This document shows positions 41,046-49,253 of a stretch of DNA of 49,253 nt, one piece after another (within the stretch, counting starts at the first letter, position 1; each line of letters begins with the position of its first letter). This DNA is from Rhizobium sp. Its GTDB lineage: Bacteria > Pseudomonadota > Gammaproteobacteria > Xanthomonadales > Xanthomonadaceae. The translations under genes and the position numbers were made by a program. The stretch lies in the NCBI GenBank assembly GCA_019459185.1, contig JAIBEO010000184.1, positions 1 to 49,253 of the forward strand, given 5' to 3'. Below the pieces are notes generated by a model. That model ran no database searches. It was not told where the DNA came from and saw nothing but the letters and a program-made list of their open reading frames with translations.

Positions 41046-41813
41046 TCAGAGGCAGACCTCGTCGGGCAGGCCCCATTCGCGCGGATAACGCGGGCCTACG
41101 AACACCAGCCCGTTCGAGGGCGCGGTCGGGCCGGCCACCGTACGGTCGCGGCCCGACAGCAGTTCGCCGACCCAGGCTTCGGGGTGCTCGCCCCGCCCCA
41201 CCAGCAGCAGGCTGCCGACGAAGTTGCGCACCATGTGGTGCAGGAAGGCGTTGGCCTGCACCTCGATCACCACGCGCTCGCCATCGCGGCGCACGGAGAT
41301 CTCGTGCACGTTGCGGCGCGGGTGTTTGGCCTGGCAGTGCACGGTGCGGAAAGCGCTGAAGTCGTGCTCGCCCACCAGCACCTGGGCGGCGCGGTGCATG
41401 GCGCCGGCGTCGAGCGGGTGGCGCTCCCAAGTGAGGTATTCACGCTGGATGGCCGGGCGCACGCGGCGGTTGAGCACGGTGTAGCAGTAACGACGGGCGC
41501 GGGCCGAATAGCGCGCATGGAAGTCTTCGGCCACCGGCTGGCACCACAGGAGGGCCACGCCCTTGGGCAGGCGGCTGTTGCCACCCTGCTGCAGTGCGAA
41601 CGGGGTGCGCACGGCGCCGGTGTCGAAATGCGCCACCTGGCAGCGCGCGTGCACGCCGCTGTCGGTGCGGCCGGCGCAGACCACTTCGAGCGGGTGGTCC
41701 ACCACGAAGCCCAGGGCCTGCTCGACCGCGCCCTGCACGGTCGCGCCCTCGGCCAGGCGCTGCCAGCCGAGGAAACCGCTGCCGTCGTATTCGATGCCGA
41801 TCGCGTACCGCAA
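41046..41813 (-). CDS. truA: tRNA pseudouridine(38-40) synthase
   Basis: A 255-aa enzyme that modifies the anticodon arm. The catalytic Asp51 lies in [11 protein letters not shown], and [14 protein letters not shown] and the GWQ motif near residue 17 are typical. The start is a TTG at 41813, directly at the expected [12 protein letters not shown]-terminus, five bases after the fimV stop. No better ATG or GTG exists nearby, so the rare start is probably real. Confidence 0.95.
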   Translation of the reverse strand: MRYAIGIEYDGSGFLGWQRLAEGATVQGAVEQALGFVVDHPLEVVCAGRTDSGVHARCQVAHFDTGAVRTPFALQQGGNSRLPKGVALLWCQPVAEDFHARYSARARRYCYTVLNRRVRPAIQREYLTWERHPLDAGAMHRAAQVLVGEHDFSAFRTVHCQAKHPRRNVHEISVRRDGERVVIEVQANAFLHHMVRNFVGSLLLVGRGEHPEAWVGELLSGRDRTVAGPTAPSNGLVFVGPRYPREWGLPDEVCL

Positions 41814-41818
41814 GGGGA

Positions 41819-44344
41819 TCAGCCGATCTCCCGCAGCAGGCGTTCGGCCTCGGCGCGGCCGGCCGGGCCGGCCTCGGCGACGACTTCCTCGAGCATGCCG
41901 CGGGCGCCGTCGACGTCGCCGATCTCGAGGTAGGCCTTGGCCAGCTCGATCTTGGTGGCGCTGGCGTCATCGTCCAGCGGCGCCGCTTCGGCGTCGGTCT
42001 CGAAGCTCAGCGGCGCTTCGCCGCCGAGGTCCTCGAGGCTGAGTTCGCCCGTGGGTTCGGCGTCGGCTTCGGCAACGAAGTCGAAGCCGGGCTCGGCTTC
42101 CGGCTCCGGCTGCGGCTGCGGCTGCGGCTGCGGCTGCGGTGCGGGCGCCGGGGCCGGCGCCGCAGGAGCGGCGGCGACACCGCGGGCCAGGCGGTCCCAG
42201 TCCTCGTCGTGCTCGTCGTGGGCGGCGGGCGGCGCGATCTCGATATTGGCGAGGTCGTCGAGCTCGTCGGCCCGCGGCGGCACCGCCGCGGCGAGCGGCG
42301 CGGCGGGCGCCGGCGCGGCCGGCATCACGCCGGTGTCGCCGAAACGCGGCGCGTTCCAGCCGGCCTGGCTGAACAGCGGGTTGCCCGGCGACAGCGCCAC
42401 GCCCATCACCACCGCCTCGCGCCAGCGCGGGTCGAGCGTGCTGCGCACGCGGGCGCGCATTTCCTGCGCCGCGGCGTCGAAGCCCGGCTGGTCGTCGAGC
42501 TTGTGCAGGTGGCGCAGCAGGCTGATGTGGGCCTCGAGGTCGTCCGGGCGGGACTTCACCGCGGACTGCAGGCGCGCCAGCTCGGCGTCGGCTGGCGAGG
42601 GCTCGGCGGCGGGGGCCGGGGCCGGCGTGACGGCGGGCTCGACGCGGGCGCCCGGCAGGCTGGCCTTGAGCGCATCGTCGTCGGAAATGCGGCGGCTGGG
42701 CACCGGCGACGGCGCCGATGGGCGACGCCCGCGCAGGGCAAGCACCAGGCCGCCCAGCAGCACCAGGCCACCACCACCCAGCACCAGCGGGTTGGCGTAC
42801 CAGGGCTCGGCGACGGGCGCGGGTTCGGGCGCGGCTTCGGCCACGGGGGCTTCGGCGGCAGGCGCTGGTTCGGCGGCCGGGGTGGCCACCGGGGCCTCCG
42901 CGGCCTGCGCCGCGGCCAGCCGCTCCTGCAGGGCCTTGAGCTGGCTGCTCTGCATTTCGATCAGGCGCTGGCTGTCGGACTGCTGGGCCTCGAGCTCGGC
43001 GATCTGCGAGCGCAGTTCCTGCACCTCGCTTTCGCGCGAGGCCAGGTCTTCGCGGGCCTGGGTGAGTTCGGCGCGCAGTTCGGCGCCCGTACCGGCGCCG
43101 CTGGCGCCCGACTGGGCCCCGCGCGCAGCGTCGGAATCGCCCGCGGGCGGCACGATTTCCAGGCGACCGGCCGGCGGCGCGGCGGCCGGTCGCTCGGCGG
43201 CGCGCGGCGCGGGCTGGCTGGCGACGGCCTCGGCCGGCTGTGGCACCGGGGCGCGGCGACCCTGCCAAGCCTCGGCCTGGGCCCGCACCAGGGCGGCGGC
43301 CTCGGCGGCGCCCAGTTCGGCCACGTCCTCGCGGGAGGGAATGCGCAGCACGGCGCCCCGCTTGAGCTGGTTGATGTTGTCGCCGATGAAGGCCTCGGGG
43401 TTGGCGCGCTGCAGCGCCAGCATCATCTGGTTCACCGTCACCGCGGGATCCGGGCGGGTGCGCTCGGCGATGCTCCACAGGGTCTGGCCGTCGGCGACCG
43501 GGCCGAAGCTGTCTTCGGCGGCCGGGGCCGGGGCCGGGGCGGGAGCCGGCGGCGGCGGAGCCGGGGTGGGTTCGGGCGCCGGTTCCGGGGCGGCGGCGAC
43601 CGGTTCAGGTTCGGGTTCGGGCTCCGGAAGCGGTTCGGGCTCGGGCTCCGGCTCCGGCGCGGGGGCTTCGGCCACGGGCTCGGGCTCGGGTTCCGGTGCT
43701 GCGGCGACCGGCTCCGGCTCGGGCAGCGGCTCCACCGGCGCGGCTTCGGCCACCGGCTCGGGCGCCGGCAGCGGCGCGGCCGGGGTTTCGGGTTCGGGCA
43801 CCGCGTCGGCGACGGCGGTCACCGGCTCGGGTTCGGGCAGCGGCATGGTTTCGGCCGCGGGCTCCGGCTCGGCGGCCACGGGCGGCGCCACCGGGGCGGC
43901 GGACACCACCGGCGTTTCCATCGGGCGGATCACCGCCGGCGCGATGTAGGGCGGGTCCACCAGCGCGCTGAATTCCCGCACCACGCTGCCGCGACCCCAG
44001 TTGGCCTCGACCAGGAAGGTGAGGAAGGGCTCGGTGAAGCGGTTGGGCGTGGTGACGCGAATCACCGGCTGGCCGGCGGCGTTGCGCGCCACTTCCATCT
44101 GCAGGTTCGCGGTGAGCCCGACCGGGCGCTCCAGGCCGACCCGGGCGAAGGCCTCGGGCGAGGCCAGGCGCACTTCCAGCTCCTCGAGCTCGCCGGGGCC
44201 GGCGGAGAGGATGGGGATTTCGGCGACCAGCGGCTGGTTCAGCCCGGACTTGACCTCGATCGCGCCCAGGCCGAGGGCGTGGGCGCTGGAGGCGCCCAGG
44301 GCCAAGGCGAGGGCCAGCGGTAGCTGCAGATGCCTGATGTTCAC
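41819..44344 (-). CDS. fimV: FimV/HubP-family pilus and polarity protein
   Basis: An 841-aa inner-membrane protein that organises the cell pole, type IV pili and motility. A signal peptide (cleavage after AHA, residue 23) precedes the FimV N-terminal domain ([19 protein letters not shown]). A PEPEPEP-rich linker (~150-275) leads to a LysM peptidoglycan-binding module (~280-345, [19 protein letters not shown]). A coiled coil (~425-480), one TM helix (~516-538) and an acidic, repetitive cytoplasmic part follow. The C-terminal FimV TPR-like motif is [20 protein letters not shown]. The start is a GTG at 44344 with GGGGAG nearby; a longer frame adds 15 non-signal residues. A TATATT (44421-44416) may be its -10 box. 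Confidence 0.95.
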   Translation of the reverse strand: MNIRHLQLPLALALALGASSAHALGLGAIEVKSGLNQPLVAEIPILSAGPGELEELEVRLASPEAFARVGLERPVGLTANLQMEVARNAAGQPVIRVTTPNRFTEPFLTFLVEANWGRGSVVREFSALVDPPYIAPAVIRPMETPVVSAAPVAPPVAAEPEPAAETMPLPEPEPVTAVADAVPEPETPAAPLPAPEPVAEAAPVEPLPEPEPVAAAPEPEPEPVAEAPAPEPEPEPEPLPEPEPEPEPVAAAPEPAPEPTPAPPPPAPAPAPAPAAEDSFGPVADGQTLWSIAERTRPDPAVTVNQMMLALQRANPEAFIGDNINQLKRGAVLRIPSREDVAELGAAEAAALVRAQAEAWQGRRAPVPQPAEAVASQPAPRAAERPAAAPPAGRLEIVPPAGDSDAARGAQSGASGAGTGAELRAELTQAREDLASRESEVQELRSQIAELEAQQSDSQRLIEMQSSQLKALQERLAAAQAAEAPVATPAAEPAPAAEAPVAEAAPEPAPVAEPWYANPLVLGGGGLVLLGGLVLALRGRRPSAPSPVPSRRISDDDALKASLPGARVEPAVTPAPAPAAEPSPADAELARLQSAVKSRPDDLEAHISLLRHLHKLDDQPGFDAAAQEMRARVRSTLDPRWREAVVMGVALSPGNPLFSQAGWNAPRFGDTGVMPAAPAPAAPLAAAVPPRADELDDLANIEIAPPAAHDEHDEDWDRLARGVAAAPAAPAPAPAPQPQPQPQPQPEPEAEPGFDFVAEADAEPTGELSLEDLGGEAPLSFETDAEAAPLDDDASATKIELAKAYLEIGDVDGARGMLEEVVAEAGPAGRAEAERLLREIG
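42108..42137 (-). repeat. Hexanucleotide tandem repeat inside fimV
   Basis: Five perfect copies of GGCTGC (plus strand) encode alternating Gln-Pro on the fimV strand. Because the unit is six bases, slippage would lengthen or shorten the linker without breaking the frame. Confidence 0.85.
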
Positions 44345-44425
44345 GCGTTCAATCTCCCCGGAAAAGGCGGCGCGACCACTCCCCTGCAAGCGGCCCCGTC
44401 CTTGGTATCGGCCCGAATATACCGG

Positions 44426-45445
<1,020 letters not shown>

Positions 45446-45471
45446 GGTTTCCTGGGTTACCTGGAACTTGT

Positions 45472-45582
45472 TTTCAACGCGGATCAGAGCGGATTGATGC
45501 GGATAGAAGCGGATTCAATTCGAATAGAGAGCGCTCTATCCGCCCTTATCCGCATCAATCCGCCCTGATCCGCGTTCAATCC
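45472..45582. repeat. CGGAT-type inverted repeat, copy 2 (aroC-asd gap)
   Basis: The left arm (45472-45516) reads TTCAACGCGGATCAGAGCGG and continues with ATTGATGCGGAT and AAGCGGAT units. The right arm (45537-45582) is its near-exact reverse complement and ends TGATCCGCGTTCAA. Only about 20 bp separate the arms. Relative to copy 1, ACGGAT is replaced by GCGGAT and the spacing is kept. The aroC stop codon (45576-45578) lies inside the right arm. Confidence 0.88.
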
Positions 45583-46676
45583 CTCGCGCCTGGGATGCGC
45601 GGGAACACCGGCTCCACGTCGCCGCACTGGGCGCGGTGGCGCAGGGCCTGGTCCATCAGCACCAGGGCCAGCATGGCTTCGCAGATGGGCGGCGCGCGCA
45701 AGCCCACGCAGGGGTCGTGGCGGCCGGTGGTGACCACTTCGACCGGCTGGCCCGAAGTGTCCACCGTGGCGCCCGGCAGGCGCAGGCTGGAGGTGGGCTT
45801 GAAGGCCACCGAGACCTCGATGTCCTGGCCGCTGCTGATGCCGCCCAGCACGCCGCCGGCGTGGTTGCTGGCGAAGCCGGCCGGCGACATCAGGTCGCGG
45901 TGCTCGCTGCCCTTTTGCGTGACCGAAGCGAACCCGGCGCCGATCTCCACGCCCTTGACCGCGTTGATTGACATCATGGCCGCGGCGATCTCGGCGTCGA
46001 GCTTGCCGTACACCGGCTCGCCCCAGCCCGGCGGCACGCCCAGTGCCTGCACGTGGACGCGGGCGCCGGCGGAGTCACCGGACTTGCGCAGCGCGTCCAT
46101 GAAGGCTTCGAGTTCGGCCACCATCGGGGCGTCGGGCCAGAAGAACGGGTTGGCTTCCACGGCATTCCAGTCGAAGGCGCGTGGCACCAGGTGGGCCACC
46201 TGCGACACGCAGGCGCGCACCTGCACGCCATGCCTTCCGGCCAGCCACTTCTTGGCCACCACGCCCGCGGCCACGCGCATGGTGGTTTCGCGGGCCGAGC
46301 TGCGGCCGCCGCCGCGCGGGTCGCGGTGGCCGTACTTCTGCAGGTAGGTGTAGTCGGCGTGGCCCGGGCGGAACTGCGCGGCGATGCTGGCGTAGTCCTT
46401 GCTGCGGGCGTCGGTGTTGCGCACCAGCAGGCCGATGGGCGTGCCGGTGGTGCGGCCCTCGAACACGCCGCTGAGGATTTCCACCTCGTCGGCCTCGTGG
46501 CGCTGCGAGGTGTGGCGGGTCTTGCCGGTGGCGCGGCGGTCGAGGTCGGCGCGGAAGTCTTCCGGCGCCAGCGCCAGGCCCGGCGGGCAGCCATCGATGA
46601 CGCAGCCGATGGCGGGGCCGTGGCTCTCGCCGAAGGTAGTGACGCGCAGCAGCCGGCCGAAGCTGTTGTCGCTCAT
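45576..46676 (-). CDS. aroC: Chorismate synthase
   Basis: A 366-aa FMN-dependent enzyme, last step of the shikimate pathway and source of chorismate for the trp genes nearby. Signatures are [14 protein letters not shown], the [11 protein letters not shown] loop, KGVEIGAGF and [17 protein letters not shown]. The C-terminal residues [10 protein letters not shown] and the stop fall at or inside the CGGAT repeat, so the natural end may have been trimmed or replaced. Start ATG at 46676 is 6 bp after prmB. Confidence 0.98.
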   Translation of the reverse strand: MSDNSFGRLLRVTTFGESHGPAIGCVIDGCPPGLALAPEDFRADLDRRATGKTRHTSQRHEADEVEILSGVFEGRTTGTPIGLLVRNTDARSKDYASIAAQFRPGHADYTYLQKYGHRDPRGGGRSSARETTMRVAAGVVAKKWLAGRHGVQVRACVSQVAHLVPRAFDWNAVEANPFFWPDAPMVAELEAFMDALRKSGDSAGARVHVQALGVPPGWGEPVYGKLDAEIAAAMMSINAVKGVEIGAGFASVTQKGSEHRDLMSPAGFASNHAGGVLGGISSGQDIEVSVAFKPTSSLRLPGATVDTSGQPVEVVTTGRHDPCVGLRAPPICEAMLALVLMDQALRHRAQCGDVEPVFPRIPGARD

Positions 46677-46682
46677 CGGGCG

Positions 46683-47603
46683 TCAGGCCCGGCGGGCGTC
46701 GGCGAGCGCCTTGATGCGCGCGTGGTGCGCCACCAGGTCCTCGCGTTCGAGCACGAAGATGCCCATCTGCCCGACCTTGAACTCGACCCACGCGAAGGGC
46801 ACTTCCGGCAGCAGATCGACCAGCGCGTGTTCGCTTTCCCCGACTTCGCAGATCAGCAGGCCGTGCTCCGACAGGTGCGCCGGGGCGTCGCGCAGGATTT
46901 CCAGGGCCAGGTCCAGGCCGTCCTCGCCCGCGCGCAGGCCCAGCTCGGGCTCGTGCGAATACTCGGGCGGCAGCGCGTCGGTTTCGGCGTGGGTGACGTA
47001 GGGCGGGTTGGTGACGATCAGGTCGTAGACCTCGCCGTCGAGCGCCTTGAACAGGTCGGACTGGATGAGACGCACGTTGCGCGCCTCGAGCCGGGCGACG
47101 TTTTCCTTCGCCAGTTCCAGCGCCTCGGGGCTCACGTCCACCGCGTCCACCTGCCAATGCGGGTGGTAGTGCGCGGTGGCGATGGCGATGCAGCCCGAGC
47201 CGGTGCACATGTCCAGCGCGCGGTGAACCTCGCGGTCGCCCAGCCAGGGCTCGAAGCCGGCCTCGATCAGCTCGGCGATCGGCGAGCGCGGCACCAGGGC
47301 GCGCGGGTCGGTCTTGAAGCTCAGGCCGGCGAACCAGGCCTCGCCGGTGAGGTAGCAGGCCGGGATGCGCTCGTTGATGCGGCGTTCGAAAAGGGCCAGC
47401 ACGGCCTTCTTTTCATCGTGCGTCAGCTTCGCCTGCCCGTAGGCCGGGCCGAGGTCGGGCGGCAGGTGCAGGGTGTGCAGCACCAGCTGGGTGGCCTCGT
47501 CCAGGGCGTTGTCGTGGCTGTGGCCGAAGGTCAGGCCGGCGGCGCCGAAGCGGCTGGCGCCGTAGCGGATGAAGTCGATGATCGTGGCAAGTTCCGCCGG
47601 CAT
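46683..47603 (-). CDS. prmB: Ribosomal protein uL3 N5-glutamine methyltransferase
   Basis: A 306-aa SAM-dependent methyltransferase of the HemK/PrmB family. It has the SAM motif DMCTGSGCIA (131-140), the glutamine-binding NPPY (199-202), and the PrmB-style N-terminal domain (FGHSHDNALDEATQLVLHTL). It probably methylates L3 on glutamine. PrmC and PrmB are similar; the TFGHGTDNA-type N-terminal motif and aroC neighbour favour PrmB. Confidence 0.92.
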   Translation of the reverse strand: MPAELATIIDFIRYGASRFGAAGLTFGHSHDNALDEATQLVLHTLHLPPDLGPAYGQAKLTHDEKKAVLALFERRINERIPACYLTGEAWFAGLSFKTDPRALVPRSPIAELIEAGFEPWLGDREVHRALDMCTGSGCIAIATAHYHPHWQVDAVDVSPEALELAKENVARLEARNVRLIQSDLFKALDGEVYDLIVTNPPYVTHAETDALPPEYSHEPELGLRAGEDGLDLALEILRDAPAHLSEHGLLICEVGESEHALVDLLPEVPFAWVEFKVGQMGIFVLEREDLVAHHARIKALADARRA

Positions 47604-47685
47604 GTTCTTGAAATCCCTTGCAATGACCGCAGTATAGCCGTGCCGCGCCTATAATTGCCGGCCTCCTTCCGCTCCGGGAACGACC
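47604..47685. promoter_or_regulatory. Divergent promoter region prmB / sco
   Basis: This 82-bp gap must hold promoters for both directions. On plus, TATAAT at 47650-47655 is a perfect -10 hexamer about 30 bp upstream of the sco GTG, with no good -35 at standard spacing. On minus, TATACT (47636-47631) lies about 28 bp upstream of prmB. The two boxes are close enough for transcription in one direction to compete with the other. Confidence 0.5.
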
Positions 47686-48336
47686 GTGTTCAATCGCAAC
47701 ACCCTGCTCATCCTGGTCGCCGCGCTGGCGGCCGGACTCGGCCTCTGGGTCGCGCAGCTGGCCTTCGCGCCCGGCGGCGCGCCGGCGGCTGGCCCGGCGG
47801 TGGACCCGGCGCGGCTCAAGACGGTGCGCCTGTTCCCCGGTCCGCGCGGCCTGCCCGCCTTCGCGCTGCAGCAGTCCGACGGCACCCCACTGACGCCGGA
47901 CGAACTGCGCGGCCGCTGGACCGTGGTGTTCCTGGGCTTCACCCACTGCCCCGACGTCTGCCCGACCACGCTCACGGAAATGTCGCAGGCGCAGAAGGCC
48001 TGGGACGCGCTGCCGGCCGAACGCCGCCCGCGCCTGCTGTTCGTCTCGGTCGACCCCGACCGCGACACGCCGGAAAAGACCGGCGAATACGCCGCCTACT
48101 TCCACCCCGACACCCTGGCCGCCACCTCGCCGGAGCCGGCGCTGCAGGAATTCGCCACCGCGCTGGGCCTGGTCTACATGAAGGTGCCGCTGGAAGACGG
48201 CGACTACACCATGGACCATTCCAGCGCCCTGGTGCTGGTGGATCCGCAGGGCCGCCAGGCCGGCCTGATCCGGCCGCCGCTGGTGCCGGCCGACATCGCC
48301 GCCGACCTGGCCCTGCTGGCCACGGAGGCACCGTGA
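47686..48336 (+). CDS. SCO1/SenC-family copper chaperone
   Basis: A 216-aa thioredoxin-fold protein anchored by one N-terminal helix (~residues 6-25). The copper site is complete: Cys88 and Cys92 in HCPDVCPTT and His178 in MDHSSALVL. The family delivers copper to the CuA site of cytochrome oxidase or acts as a thiol reductase. The start is a GTG at 47686 with GGGA upstream. Its stop overlaps the psd start (GTGA). Confidence 0.94.
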   Translation: MFNRNTLLILVAALAAGLGLWVAQLAFAPGGAPAAGPAVDPARLKTVRLFPGPRGLPAFALQQSDGTPLTPDELRGRWTVVFLGFTHCPDVCPTTLTEMSQAQKAWDALPAERRPRLLFVSVDPDRDTPEKTGEYAAYFHPDTLAATSPEPALQEFATALGLVYMKVPLEDGDYTMDHSSALVLVDPQGRQAGLIRPPLVPADIAADLALLATEAP

Positions 48337-49172
48337 GCCCGAAGGTCTTCCTGCAGTACGTGCTGCCGCACCGGCTGCTGTCGCGGCTGGCCTATGGCGT
48401 GGCGCGCTGGCGCGCGGGCTGGTTCAAGGACTGGCTGATCGGGCTGGTGGTGCGCAAGTTCAACGTGGACATGGCCGAGGCCGCCGACCCGGAACCGCGC
48501 AACTACGAGCACTTCAACGCCTTCTTCACGCGTGAACTCAAGCCGGGCGCGCGCGTGGCCGACCCGGATCCGCGCAGCCTGCTGATGCCGGCCGACGGCA
48601 AGATCAGCCAGGCCGGGCGCATCGAGGCCGGGCGCATCTTCCAGGCCAAGGGCCAGTCCTTCACCGCCGCCGAGTTGCTGGGCAGCGAAGCCATGGCCGC
48701 GCCCTACGCCGACGGCTGGTTCGCCAACATCTACCTCTCGCCGCGCGACTACCACCGGGTGCACATGCCCTGGTCGGGCACGCTGGTGGAAACGCTGCAC
48801 GTGCCGGGCCGGCTGTTCACGGTGGCGCCGTGGGGCGTGCGGGCCATCCCGCGGCTGTTCGCGCGAAACGAGCGCCTGGTCTGCCACTTCGAAACCGAAT
48901 TCGGGCCGATGTGCTCGGTGATGGTGGGCGCGCTGCTGGTGTCGGGCGTGGAATCGGTGTGGAACGGCGAGGAGATCCCGCCCTACGCGCACAGCCCGAT
49001 CCGCCGCGACTGGCGCGGCCAGGGCATCACCCTCGCCCGCTTCGCCGAGATGGCGCGCTTCAACTACGGCTCCACGGTGATCCTGCTCTTCCCCCGCGAC
49101 GCCGTGACCCTCGACGCCTTCGTCACCGAAACCCCCACCCGCGTCGGCCAGCGCCTCGGCCACGTCCTTTGA
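48333..49172 (+). CDS. psd: Phosphatidylserine decarboxylase proenzyme
   Basis: A 279-aa membrane-associated enzyme that makes phosphatidylethanolamine. Self-cleavage before Ser247 in YGST forms the pyruvoyl group. Asp88 (MPADGKI) and His144 (DYHRVHMP) are the conserved protease-type residues, and [13 protein letters not shown] is typical. The start is a GTG at 48333 with GGAGG a few bases upstream, overlapping the sco stop by four bases. The reading frame is intact to the stop at 49170-49172, just before sequence quality collapses. The partner PS synthase is probably the pssA-like gene at 7388-7999. Confidence 0.97.
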   Translation: MSPKVFLQYVLPHRLLSRLAYGVARWRAGWFKDWLIGLVVRKFNVDMAEAADPEPRNYEHFNAFFTRELKPGARVADPDPRSLLMPADGKISQAGRIEAGRIFQAKGQSFTAAELLGSEAMAAPYADGWFANIYLSPRDYHRVHMPWSGTLVETLHVPGRLFTVAPWGVRAIPRLFARNERLVCHFETEFGPMCSVMVGALLVSGVESVWNGEEIPPYAHSPIRRDWRGQGITLARFAEMARFNYGSTVILLFPRDAVTLDAFVTETPTRVGQRLGHVL

Positions 49173-49253
49173 AAAAATAGGGGTGGGGGTTATATTTATA
49201 GCCAGGCGGAATTTTTATGTGAGCCCAATTTTTTTGGGGGGTGGGTGGGGGAG
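49173..49253. other. Degenerate contig end
   Basis: After the psd stop the composition changes abruptly to A/T runs and G runs (AAAAAA, GGGGG, TTTTTTT, GGGGGG), unlike anything else in this GC-rich window. No terminator or gene start is readable. Like the left end, it looks like poor-quality terminal sequence. Confidence 0.75.

Noticed and set aside
41594-44323. A 909-codon Gly/Arg-rich plus-strand frame opposite fimV
   Set aside because: It is the complement of the Pro/Ala/Glu-rich fimV codons; there is no start context and no domains.

Overview
The window is one very GC-rich chromosomal stretch that reads like a complete assembled contig. Both extremes (about 1-110 and 49173-49253) turn into homopolymer-rich, low-quality text. 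Gene content and order point to a gammaproteobacterium of the Xanthomonadaceae/Lysobacteraceae: fimV-truA-trpF-trpB-trpA-accD-glmM, then tpiA-secG-tRNA-Leu-nuoA..N-tRNA-fMet-rimP-nusA-infB-rbfA-truB-rpsO-pnp. The family call rests on remembered synteny and protein style; I cannot name the genus. Almost everything is on the minus strand. Only the GntP-type permease, an SDR, a Sco protein and psd are on plus.

Layout. 1-5.6 kb: a putative poly-3-hydroxybutyrate (PHB) scavenging locus. It has a TonB-dependent receptor translationally coupled to a lipoprotein PHB-depolymerase, then a transporter-fused sensor kinase that runs off the contig. A divergent GntP-family permease shares an intergenic region that carries a strong palindrome. 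5.6-8 kb: membrane and lipid genes (a 54-aa membrane protein, a TRIC/UPF0126 protein, DUF817, a phosphatidylserine-synthase-like enzyme). 8.1-17.1 kb: the translation/transcription operon tRNA-fMet-rimP-nusA-infB-rbfA-truB-rpsO-pnp. 17.2-31.9 kb: all 14 complex I genes, nuoA-N, tightly packed. 32-33.4 kb: tRNA-Leu(GAG), secG, tpiA.

33.5-35.7 kb: an SDR, then a 500-bp palindrome-rich interval that holds a possible zinc-knuckle mini-gene, then an isopenicillin-N-synthase-like dioxygenase. 35.8-47.6 kb: amino-acid, envelope and tRNA-modification genes (glmM, accD, trpA, trpB, trpF, truA, fimV, asd, aroC, prmB). Two copies of a CGGAT-type inverted repeat interrupt the trpB/trpA and aroC/asd junctions. 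47.7-49.2 kb: a Sco-type copper chaperone and psd, which with the pssA-like gene at 7.4-8.0 kb accounts for phosphatidylethanolamine synthesis.

Most of the window is conserved housekeeping. The parts that deserve attention are the PHB locus with its operator-like palindrome, the 345-bp inverted-repeat block at 34352-34696, the CGGAT repeats (one supplies the aroC stop codon), a hairpin that covers the tpiA Shine-Dalgarno, and an initiator tRNA with a U1-U72 mismatch.
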